A stretch of DNA of 64,000 bases. Origin: an uncultured Oscillospiraceae bacterium. Lineage in GTDB: Bacteria > Bacillota > Clostridia > Oscillospirales > Oscillospiraceae. A program made the translations under genes and the position numbers. Below, piece by piece: positions 57,219 through 64,000 of the stretch; the stretch's first letter is position 1; every line of letters begins with the position of its first letter. The DNA lies in NCBI GenBank assembly GCA_947627735.1, contig CANQXG010000006.1, forward strand, positions 1 through 64,000, read 5' to 3'. Under the pieces are notes generated by a model that saw only the letters and a list, made by a program, of their open reading frames with translations, was not told the origin of the DNA and did no database searches.

Positions 57219-58271
57219 ATGAACGCGGAGTTTTTTGCGGCGATCGAGGATCTGGAGCGGGAGAAGGGCATTCCCCGTGAATATATGTACGACAAGATCA
57301 ACCAGGCCATGCTGACCGCCTTCCGGAAGGACAACCCGGACGCGGCGGACAACGTGGTGGTGGAGCTGGACGAGGACAAAAAGCGCATCGAGATGTTCGT
57401 GGTCACCGACGTGGTGGAGGAGGTGGAGAACCCTGCCGTGGAGATGACCCTGGCCCAGGCCCGGAAGATCTCCAAGCGGGCCAAGGTGGGCGGCCAGATC
57501 AAGGTCCCCGTGAACACCAAGGAGCTGGGCCGCATCGCCGCCCAGAACGCCAAGCAAGTCATCATCCAGGGCATCCGCGAGGCGGAGCGGGGCCTGATCT
57601 ACGACGAGTTCACCACCCATGAGCATGAGATCCTCACCGGTGAGGTGGCCCGCATCGACCCGCGCACCGGCAACGCCTCTCTGAAGATCAGCTCCAACGC
57701 CGAGTACACCGACGCGCTGCTGTCCGTCAACGAGCAGATCCGCGACGAGGTGCTCACCGAGGGCAAGCGGATGAAGGTGTACGTCATCGAGGTGCGCAAG
57801 TCCGCCCGCGGCCCCCAGGTGCTCATCAGCCGGACCCATCCGGTGCTGGTGAAGCGCCTGTTCGAGCTGGAGGTGCCCGAGATCGCCGACGGCACCGTGG
57901 AGATCATGTCCATCGCTCGGGAGGCCGGCTCCCGCACCAAGATGGCCGTGTGGAGCACCGCGGCGGACGTGGACCCCATCGGCGCCTGCGTAGGGCCTCG
58001 GGGCGGCCGCGTGTCCAGCGTGGTGGATGAGCTGGGCGGCGAGAAGATCGACATCGTCAAATACAGCGAGATCCCCGAGGAGTATGTGGCCGCGGCCCTG
58101 TCCCCGGCGGAGGTGCTGCACGTATACATGGACGAGGAGGGCAAGAGCTGTCGGGTGATCGTGCCCGACAACCAGCTGTCCCTGGCCATCGGCAAGGAGG
58201 GCCAGAACGCCCGCCTGGCCGCGAAGCTGACCGGCATCAAGATCGACATCAAGCCGGAGAGCGAGGACTGA
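57219..58271 (+). CDS. nusA: Transcription termination/antitermination factor NusA
   Basis: 350 aa. The N-terminal RNAP-binding domain (1-130), S1 domain (about 135-200; EILTGEVARIDPRTGNASL) and two KH domains (GACVGPRGGRVSSV, AIGKEGQNARLAAKL) are in standard order. As in other Firmicutes, the acidic C-terminal repeats of Proteobacteria are absent. NusA binds RNA polymerase and favours hairpin-dependent pausing and termination, so it could act on the terminator in its own operon leader. A CGGAGGAC site precedes the ATG. Confidence 0.97.
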   Translation: MNAEFFAAIEDLEREKGIPREYMYDKINQAMLTAFRKDNPDAADNVVVELDEDKKRIEMFVVTDVVEEVENPAVEMTLAQARKISKRAKVGGQIKVPVNTKELGRIAAQNAKQVIIQGIREAERGLIYDEFTTHEHEILTGEVARIDPRTGNASLKISSNAEYTDALLSVNEQIRDEVLTEGKRMKVYVIEVRKSARGPQVLISRTHPVLVKRLFELEVPEIADGTVEIMSIAREAGSRTKMAVWSTAADVDPIGACVGPRGGRVSSVVDELGGEKIDIVKYSEIPEEYVAAALSPAEVLHVYMDEEGKSCRVIVPDNQLSLAIGKEGQNARLAAKLTGIKIDIKPESED

Positions 58272-58275
58272 AGTC

Positions 58276-58539
58276 ATGGCGGAGCCTGTGCGGATGTGTG
58301 TCGGGTGCCGGGAGCGGTCGGCGAAAAAGGAGCTGATCCGCATCGTGCGCACCCCGGCAGGTGAGATCGTGGCGGACGCGGCGGGGAAGACCCCGGGCCG
58401 GGGCGCCTACATCTGCCGGAAGGCGTCGTGCCTGGCCAAGGCCCGGAAGAGCCGGGCGCTGGAGCGGGCGCTGGACACGGCCATATCCCCGGAGGACTAT
58501 GAAAAGCTCACCGCCGCCGTGGAGGCTGCCGGTGGATAA
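58276..58539 (+). CDS. ylxR: YlxR family RNA-binding protein (DUF448)
   Basis: 87 aa. The MCVGCR opening and GRGAYICRKASC motif are typical. YlxR proteins bind RNA and have been linked to RNase P and to global control of gene expression in some Firmicutes. It lies 4 bases after nusA and overlaps ylxQ by 8 bases, which is the normal order. Confidence 0.93.
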   Translation: MAEPVRMCVGCRERSAKKELIRIVRTPAGEIVADAAGKTPGRGAYICRKASCLAKARKSRALERALDTAISPEDYEKLTAAVEAAGG

Positions 58540-58864
58540 GGCCCTGGGATATCTGGGCCTGGCGGCCAGGGCCGGCAGGCTCACCGTGGGGACGGAGGAC
58601 TGCGTGAAGGAATCCCGCCGGCGGACTGGCGGGCTGATCGTGGCGGCGTCGGACGCGGGTGAGAGCGCCCTGCGGCAGGCCGCCTTCATGGCCGGGCAGT
58701 GCCGGGGCAGAGCGTTCCGCTGCGGGTATACCAAGCAGGAACTGGGCCATGCCGCCGGCCGGGCGGGGCCCGTGGCCCTGGCCATCATATGGGACGAGGG
58801 CCTGGCGAAGGCGTTTGAGGCCGCCGCCATAAAGGATCGAGGAAGACAGGAGGAGCGAGTATGA
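58532..58864 (+). CDS. ylxQ: L7Ae-family ribosomal/kink-turn RNA-binding protein (YlxQ)
   Basis: 110 aa. It is an L7Ae/L30e/S12e/Gadd45-like kink-turn-binding protein: KALGYLGLAARAGRLTVGTEDCV and IVAASDAGESA are clear family blocks. The GTG start overlaps the end of ylxR (8 bases), and the stop overlaps the infB ATG by 4. It probably binds structured RNA in the ribosome or tRNA-processing context. Confidence 0.88.
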   Translation: MDKALGYLGLAARAGRLTVGTEDCVKESRRRTGGLIVAASDAGESALRQAAFMAGQCRGRAFRCGYTKQELGHAAGRAGPVALAIIWDEGLAKAFEAAAIKDRGRQEERV

Positions 58865-61206
58865 GTTTGATTAAATACCGGGTGCATGAGGTGGCCAAGG
58901 ACTTTGGCGTCCCCTCCAAGGTGATCATGGAGATACTGACGAGCTATGCTTCCACCCCCAAGAACCACATGCAGGTGCTGGAGGATGAGGAGCTGAGCAT
59001 CATCTTTGAGTACATGACCCAGCATAACCAGGTGGAGAGCATCGCCGAGGTGTTTGCCGATACGGCTGCACCCGCAAAGCCCGCTCCCGCCGGGAAGCAG
59101 GACCAGCCCGCCCAGGGCGATAAGCGCCCCGCCCAGCCCCAGCAGGGACAGGGCCAGGCCGCCGCGCCCGCTCCCCAGCAGCCGAAGCAGCCTAAGCCCG
59201 ACAAGCCCCATGTGCCCAGACAGCAGCCCCAGAAGAAGGTGGTGGACACCCGCGGCTCCGCCAACACCGACCTGTCCAAGTACGACGAGCGCTTCGACCG
59301 CATGGCCGGCGACAAGGCCGACAAGATGAAGCGGGGCAAGGAGAAGATCGGCTCCCGCAACAAGCAGCGCCAGAACACCGCTGCCGCCAGCGCCAAGCGC
59401 CGGCAGGAGGAGCGGGACAAGATGCAGCGGCTCCAGTTCGAGATCGCCAAGAAGGCCCCCACCCGTGTGCAGATCCCCGACGAGATCTCCGTGCAGGAGC
59501 TGGCCGTGCGCATGAAGAAGAGCGGGGCCGAGGTGGTGCGCAAGCTGGTGAAGATGGGCGTCATGGCGGGCCTGCCCGACGTGATCGACTTCGACACCGC
59601 CGCCCTGGTGGCCATGGAGTTCAACTGCAAGATCGAGCACGAAGTGGTGGTGACCGTGGAGGAGCGGCTCATCGACGACCATGTGGACACGGACGAGGAG
59701 CTTGTCCCCCGCGCCCCCGTGGTGGTGGTCATGGGCCACGTGGACCACGGCAAGACCTCGCTGCTGGACTATATCCGCAACACGAAGGTGGCCGCTGGGG
59801 AGGCCGGTGGCATCACCCAGGCCATCGGCGCGTACGTGGTGGACATCGGCGGCAGCCCCGTCACCTTCCTGGACACGCCGGGCCATGAGGCGTTCACTTC
59901 CATGCGCGCCCGGGGCGCCATGGTGACGGACGTGGCCATCCTGGTGGTGGCCGCCACCGAGGGCATCAAGCCCCAGACCGTGGAGTCCATCAACCACGCC
60001 AAGGCCGCCAATATCCCCATCGTGGTGGCCATCAACAAGATGGATATGCCCGGGGCCAATCCGGACCGGGTGAAGCAGGAGCTGACCGAGTACGACCTGG
60101 TGCCGGAGGAGTGGGGCGGCGAGACCATCGTCTGCCAGATCTCCGCCAAGACCGGCCAGGGCATCGATAACCTGCTGGAGATGCTGGCCCTGCAGACCGA
60201 GATGCTGGGCCTGCGGGCCAACCCCAACAGGGCTGCCAGCGGCACCGTCATCGAGGCGCGGCTGGACAAGGGCCGCGGCCCCATCATGACCGTGCTGGTG
60301 CAGAACGGCACCCTGAAGCAGGGCGACGTGATCATCGCCGGCACCTCCGTGGGCCGCGTGCGGACCATGATAAACGACAAGGGCCAGCGCGTCACCGAGG
60401 CGGGACCCTCCGTGCCCGTGGAGATCGCCGGCATGAGCGAGGTGCCCAACGCGGGCGACACCTTCAATGCCGTGGCCGACGAGCGCATGGCCCGTGAGCT
60501 TGTGGAGGAGCGGAAGGCCAAGGAGAAGCTGGCGTCCTCCGCCGCGCCCAAGAAGGTGTCCCTGGACGACCTGTTCGCCCGCATCCAGGAGGGCGAGATG
60601 AAGGACTTCAACATCATCGTCAAAGCCGACGTGAAGGGCAGCGCCGAGGCGGTGAAGGCATCGCTGGAGAAGCTGTCCAACGAGGAGGTCCGGGTGCGGG
60701 TCATCCACTGCGCCGTGGGCGCCATCAACGAGTCCGACGTGATGCTGGCCTCCACCTCCGGAGCGGTGATCGTGGGCTTCAACGTCCGGCCCGACAACGC
60801 CGCCCGGGACAGCGCCGCCCGTGACCACGTGGACGTGCGGCTGTACCGGGTCATCTACGACTGCATCAACGAGATCGAGGCCGCCATGAAGGGCATGCTG
60901 GCCCCCAAGTACCAGGAGAAGATCATCGGCCACGCCGAGGTGCGCCAGACCTACAAGGTATCCAAGGTGGGCACCGTGTGCGGCTGCTACGTGCTGGACG
61001 GCAAGATCCAGCGCAGCTGCCAAGTCCGTGTGCTGCGGGACAACGTGGTGGTGTACGAGGGCAATCTGGCCAGCCTGCGCCGGTTCAAGGACGACGTGCG
61101 GGAGGTCGCCGCCGGCTACGAATGCGGCATGCAGGTGGAGAAGTTCAACGACATCAAGGAGCAGGACGTCATCGAGTGCTTTGTGATGGAGCAGATCAAT
61201 GGCTAA
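58861..61206 (+). CDS. infB: Translation initiation factor IF-2
   Basis: 781 aa. An N-terminal IF2-N domain, a Pro/Gln/Ala/Lys-rich linker (about 65-155) and a second IF2-N domain ([19 protein letters not shown]) lead into the GTPase: GHVDHGKT (G1, near 297), DTPGHEAF (G3), NKMD (G4), then domains II-IV. It brings initiator tRNA to the 30S subunit. It overlaps ylxQ (4 bases) and rbfA (8 bases). Confidence 0.97.
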   Translation: MSLIKYRVHEVAKDFGVPSKVIMEILTSYASTPKNHMQVLEDEELSIIFEYMTQHNQVESIAEVFADTAAPAKPAPAGKQDQPAQGDKRPAQPQQGQGQAAAPAPQQPKQPKPDKPHVPRQQPQKKVVDTRGSANTDLSKYDERFDRMAGDKADKMKRGKEKIGSRNKQRQNTAAASAKRRQEERDKMQRLQFEIAKKAPTRVQIPDEISVQELAVRMKKSGAEVVRKLVKMGVMAGLPDVIDFDTAALVAMEFNCKIEHEVVVTVEERLIDDHVDTDEELVPRAPVVVVMGHVDHGKTSLLDYIRNTKVAAGEAGGITQAIGAYVVDIGGSPVTFLDTPGHEAFTSMRARGAMVTDVAILVVAATEGIKPQTVESINHAKAANIPIVVAINKMDMPGANPDRVKQELTEYDLVPEEWGGETIVCQISAKTGQGIDNLLEMLALQTEMLGLRANPNRAASGTVIEARLDKGRGPIMTVLVQNGTLKQGDVIIAGTSVGRVRTMINDKGQRVTEAGPSVPVEIAGMSEVPNAGDTFNAVADERMARELVEERKAKEKLASSAAPKKVSLDDLFARIQEGEMKDFNIIVKADVKGSAEAVKASLEKLSNEEVRVRVIHCAVGAINESDVMLASTSGAVIVGFNVRPDNAARDSAARDHVDVRLYRVIYDCINEIEAAMKGMLAPKYQEKIIGHAEVRQTYKVSKVGTVCGCYVLDGKIQRSCQVRVLRDNVVVYEGNLASLRRFKDDVREVAAGYECGMQVEKFNDIKEQDVIECFVMEQING

Positions 61207-61570
61207 CCATCACATCGACCGGATCAACGACGATATCCGCCGGGTGCTGGCGGAGAAGCTGCGCCAGGTGAAGGACCCCCGCATCCTCCAGCCGGGGGCC
61301 ATGCTCACCGTCACCCACACCGACACCACCAACGACCTGCGCCACTGCAAGGTGTATGTGAGCGTGCTGGGGACCTTTGACGAGAAGGACATGATGAAGG
61401 GCCTGCGGTCCGTGTCCGGCTATCTGCGCCGGGAGCTGGGCCACAGCCTGGACCTGCGGTATACGCCGGAGCTGACGTTCCTGCTGGACGATTCCATCGC
61501 CCACGGGGCCTATATCAACCGGCTCATCAACGACCTGGACATCCAACATGACGACAATGACCCTGAATGA
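61199..61570 (+). CDS. rbfA: 30S ribosome-binding factor RbfA
   Basis: 123 aa, standard length. It binds late 30S precursors for 16S rRNA maturation. RINDDIRRVLAEKLRQVKDPRI and TNDLRHCKVYVSVLG are family motifs, with the short C-terminal HGAYINRLIND helix. It overlaps infB by 8 bases and nrnA by 23 (or 14 with the later nrnA start). Confidence 0.95.
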   Translation: MANHHIDRINDDIRRVLAEKLRQVKDPRILQPGAMLTVTHTDTTNDLRHCKVYVSVLGTFDEKDMMKGLRSVSGYLRRELGHSLDLRYTPELTFLLDDSIAHGAYINRLINDLDIQHDDNDPE

Positions 61571-62492
61571 CTGCCTTGACTATCTGAAAAACAACGACGG
61601 ATATCTGCTCCTGACGCATATCCGCCCGGACGGCGACACGCTTGGCAGTGCCGCCGCCCTTTGTCATATCCTCCGGCGGATGGGAAAGCGGGCATGGCTC
61701 TATCCCAATCCCCAGGTGACGGCCCAGTACGCCCCCTTCGTCGCGCCCTATCTGGCCCCGGCGGACTATGTGCCGGAGCGGATATTGGCGGTGGACCTGG
61801 CGTCGGAAAACCTCTTCCCGGAGGGCTGGGGCGGCGGGGCGGTTCAGCTGTGCATCGACCACCATCCCACCAACACCGACTATGCCGAGAACCTGCTGTG
61901 CTGGCCCGACAAAGCCTCCTGCGGGGAGATCATACTGGAGCTGGCCAAGGCGCTGGACATGCTGGATGAGGAAACGGCGTCGCTGCTCTACATCGCCGTG
62001 AGCACCGACTGCGGCTGCTTCGTGTACGCCAACACCACCGCCGACACCCACCGGGCGGCGGCGGAGCTGATGGAGGCGGGAGCGGACCATAAGAGGCTCA
62101 ACAAGCTGCTGTTTCGCACCTTCTCCTTCTCCCGGCTGACCCTGGAGGGGATGATCTACGCCGGGATGCGCCGGTATGGGCCGGATCAGTGCGTCACCGT
62201 GGCCACGGTGACGCTGGACATGATGGGCGCCAGCGGCGCCACCGAGGACGACTGCGACGATCTGGCGTCCCTGGCGGGCCGGGTGGCGGGCAGCCGGGTC
62301 AGCGTGACGGTGCGGGAGATGCGCCCCGGCGTCAGCCGCATCAGCATGCGCAGCTCCGAGGACTTCGACTCCTCGGCTGTGTGCGCCCTCCACGGCGGCG
62401 GCGGCCACCGGATGGCCTCCGGCTGCACCATCCAGCTGCCCCCCGACCAGGCCCGGGACAGGATCGTCCGGGACATCCTGGAGGCGCTGTGA
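61548..62492 (+). CDS. DHH/DHHA1 family phosphoesterase (NrnA-like oligoribonuclease/pAp phosphatase)
   Basis: 314 aa. The DHH domain has HIRPDGDTLGSA and the DHH motif as DHHPTN (metal-binding), and the DHHA1 domain ends with the GGGGHRMASG substrate loop. NrnA enzymes degrade short RNA and 3'-phosphoadenosine-5'-phosphate. The ATG at 61548 overlaps rbfA; an in-frame ATG at 61557 is an alternative. It stands at the usual NrnA place between rbfA and truB. Confidence 0.92.
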   Translation: MTTMTLNDCLDYLKNNDGYLLLTHIRPDGDTLGSAAALCHILRRMGKRAWLYPNPQVTAQYAPFVAPYLAPADYVPERILAVDLASENLFPEGWGGGAVQLCIDHHPTNTDYAENLLCWPDKASCGEIILELAKALDMLDEETASLLYIAVSTDCGCFVYANTTADTHRAAAELMEAGADHKRLNKLLFRTFSFSRLTLEGMIYAGMRRYGPDQCVTVATVTLDMMGASGATEDDCDDLASLAGRVAGSRVSVTVREMRPGVSRISMRSSEDFDSSAVCALHGGGGHRMASGCTIQLPPDQARDRIVRDILEAL

Positions 62493-63184
62493 TGGACGGG
62501 CTGCTGCTGGTGGACAAGCCCATGGAGTGGACCAGCATGGACGTGTGCGCCCACCTGAGGGGCGTGCTGCACGAGCGCCATGTGGGCCACACCGGCACGC
62601 TGGACCCCAATGCCACGGGGCTGCTGGTGGTGCTGGCGGGGAAGGGCACCAAGGCCGCGAAATACGCGGAGAACGACGAAAAAGGCTATCATGCCCGGCT
62701 GCGCCTGGGCACGGTGACGGACACCCAGGACATATGGGGCACGGTGCTGCGCCGGGAGAGCGCGGAGCTGACACGGGAGCAGGTGGAGGCGGTGCTGGAC
62801 CGCTTCCGCGGCCCGATATTGCAGCTGCCGCCCATGTACTCCGCCATCAAGCGGCGGGGCAAAAAGCTCTATGAGATCGCCCGCCGGGGCGGCGAGGTGG
62901 AGCGGGAACCCAGGCCCATCACCATCTCCCGGCTGGAGCTGACCGACCGGGACGAGGCGGGAGACTGGGGACTGGAGATCGACTGCTCCAAGGGCACCTA
63001 TATCCGCACCCTGTGCCACGACATCGGGGAGGCACTTGGCTGCGGCGGGTGCATGAGCGCCCTGCGACGGGTCCGGGCGGGGCGGTTCACCGTGGACATG
63101 GCCCACACTTTGGACGAGATACGCTCCGATCCGGAGGGCTGCCTGCTGCCGGTGGAGCTGATAGGACAAGGAGGGCAGCCATGA
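62492..63184 (+). CDS. truB: tRNA pseudouridine(55) synthase, lacking a C-terminal PUA domain
   Basis: 230 aa, shorter than the usual 290-310 aa. The catalytic core is complete: GLLLVDKPMEWTS, the catalytic D38 in GHTGTLDPNATG and YIRTLCHDIGEALGCGG. The C-terminal PUA-like domain that holds tRNA in longer TruBs is missing; the protein stops just after LDEIRSDPEG. It isomerises U55 in the T-loop of tRNA. It overlaps nrnA by 1 base (TGATG) and ribF by 4 (ATGA). Confidence 0.93.
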   Translation: MDGLLLVDKPMEWTSMDVCAHLRGVLHERHVGHTGTLDPNATGLLVVLAGKGTKAAKYAENDEKGYHARLRLGTVTDTQDIWGTVLRRESAELTREQVEAVLDRFRGPILQLPPMYSAIKRRGKKLYEIARRGGEVEREPRPITISRLELTDRDEAGDWGLEIDCSKGTYIRTLCHDIGEALGCGGCMSALRRVRAGRFTVDMAHTLDEIRSDPEGCLLPVELIGQGGQP

Positions 63185-64000
63185 CGGAGAACATACGGCG
63201 GGTGGCGGCCCTGGGATATTTCGACGGCGTCCACCTGGGCCACCAGGCCCTGATGGAGCTGACCCGGCGGCGGGCGGAGGAATTGGGCGTCCGACCGGCG
63301 GTTATCACCTTCGACGACCACCCGGACCGGTTCGTCCGGGGCCAGGCCGCGCCCCTTCTCAGCGACAATGAAGGCCGCCGGGCGCTGATCCGGCGGGTGG
63401 GGGGCATCGACGACGTGGTCATGCTCCACTTTGACGAGGATTTCATGCACACCCCCTGGGAGGACTTCATCCGCTCCGTGGTGGACGAGCTGGGGGCGGT
63501 GCATCTGGTGATGGGCCGGGACTTCTGCTGCGGCTGGCGGGGCGAGGGCCGGGCAGAGCGCATCGCCGCCTGGGGCCGGGAGCACGGCGTGGGCTGCGAC
63601 ATCGTGGACCAGGTGCGCCTGGACGGCGTGGTGGTCAGCTCCACCCACATCCGCTCCCTGGTGGCCGCCGGGGACATGACGGGCGCCGCCCGGTTCCTGG
63701 GCCACCCCTACTGCGTGCGCCACAGCGTGGAGCACGGCCATGCCCGTGGCCGCCGGATGGGCGTGCCCACCATCAATTTTCCCCTGCCGCCGGATGTGAT
63801 CGCGCCCCGGTACGGCGTGTACGCCACCCGGGCCTGGCTGGAGGACGAGCGGTGCGTGGACGCGGTGACCAACGTGGGCGTGCGGCCCACCTTTGAGGGG
63901 GACGGCCAGGCCACGGTGGAGACCAATCTGCTGGACTTCGACGGCCAGCTCTACGGTCGGACCGTGCGCATCGATTTTGTGGACTTTCTCCGGCCGGAGG
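63181..64000 (+). CDS. ribF: Bifunctional riboflavin kinase/FAD synthetase (partial, runs off the window)
   Basis: About 273 codons are visible, and the window ends before the stop. The nucleotidyltransferase domain begins with VAALGYFDGVHLGHQALM (HxGH-type ATP site) and has STHIRSLV near 158-165. The flavokinase half begins about residue 185 (GRRMGVPTINFPLP). It makes FMN and FAD from riboflavin. It overlaps the truB stop (ATGA) and is the last member of the rimP operon seen here. Confidence 0.94.
   Translation, partial: MTENIRRVAALGYFDGVHLGHQALMELTRRRAEELGVRPAVITFDDHPDRFVRGQAAPLLSDNEGRRALIRRVGGIDDVVMLHFDEDFMHTPWEDFIRSVVDELGAVHLVMGRDFCCGWRGEGRAERIAAWGREHGVGCDIVDQVRLDGVVVSSTHIRSLVAAGDMTGAARFLGHPYCVRHSVEHGHARGRRMGVPTINFPLPPDVIAPRYGVYATRAWLEDERCVDAVTNVGVRPTFEGDGQATVETNLLDFDGQLYGRTVRIDFVDFLRPE

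Overview
The window is a GC-rich, gene-dense stretch of a Clostridia chromosome, most likely a spore-forming Oscillospiraceae-type gut anaerobe. The inference rests on four things: the Firmicutes order rimP-nusA-ylxR-ylxQ-infB-rbfA-nrnA-truB-ribF; a sporulation sigma-K gene and a SpoVB-type flippase; the PyrK/PyrD (NAD-linked) dihydroorotate dehydrogenase; and consensus TTGACA-17-TATAAT promoters with AGGAGG ribosome sites. No rRNA, tRNA, CRISPR array, insertion sequence or prophage was seen. Only the last gene (ribF) is cut by the window edge.

Layout. 0.1-2.4 kb (minus strand): a CoaX-like protein with altered active-site residues and a SpoVB-like flippase. 2.5-5.1 kb: ispD-ispF (MEP isoprenoid pathway), then a DUF3343 protein with a cysteine-desulfurase-family enzyme (sulfur/selenium handling). 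5.2-7.9 kb: a GH13 glycosidase behind an apparent attenuator, and a divergent-side S51 peptidase. 8.1-14.8 kb: a very large secreted M60-type metallopeptidase carrying a dockerin, followed by a wall-anchored FIVAR protein whose N-terminal domain may be a cohesin. 14.9-18.8 kb: a PcrA/UvrD helicase, dapF and a membrane-anchored XRE regulator. 18.8-27.9 kb: an AlkZ-related protein, dus, uvrA, a small membrane exporter family protein, recD2, comF and an mreB paralogue. 28.0-36.6 kb: the pyrimidine operon pyrC-carB-pyrK-pyrD-pyrF-pyrE-pyrB behind a highly structured leader; carA and pyrR are absent here, and pyrB ends in a PyrI-type four-cysteine zinc tail. 36.6-37.6 kb: a DUF554 membrane protein and an orphan cobalamin-riboswitch-like element.

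37.6-49.4 kb is the most unusual block. It starts with an XRE protein and an atypical transmembrane kinase with leucine-rich repeats. After a palindrome and terminator comes a tight operon of dynamin-like GTPase 1, an M48 membrane metallopeptidase, dynamin-like GTPases 2 and 3, three paralogous membrane proteins with nearly identical C-terminal zinc ribbons, a stand-alone SpoT-type HD hydrolase and a NADAR-family protein. The mix of membrane remodelling, proteolysis, alarmone-type hydrolysis and ADP-ribose chemistry suggests a membrane-stress or anti-phage system; this function is inferred, not shown.

49.5-56.6 kb: a SpoU/TrmH methyltransferase, an alpha/beta hydrolase, glpK, a MATE transporter, gdhA and sigK. 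56.6-64.0 kb: the translation/transcription operon rimP to ribF, preceded by a short leader with a clear intrinsic terminator, suggesting attenuation.
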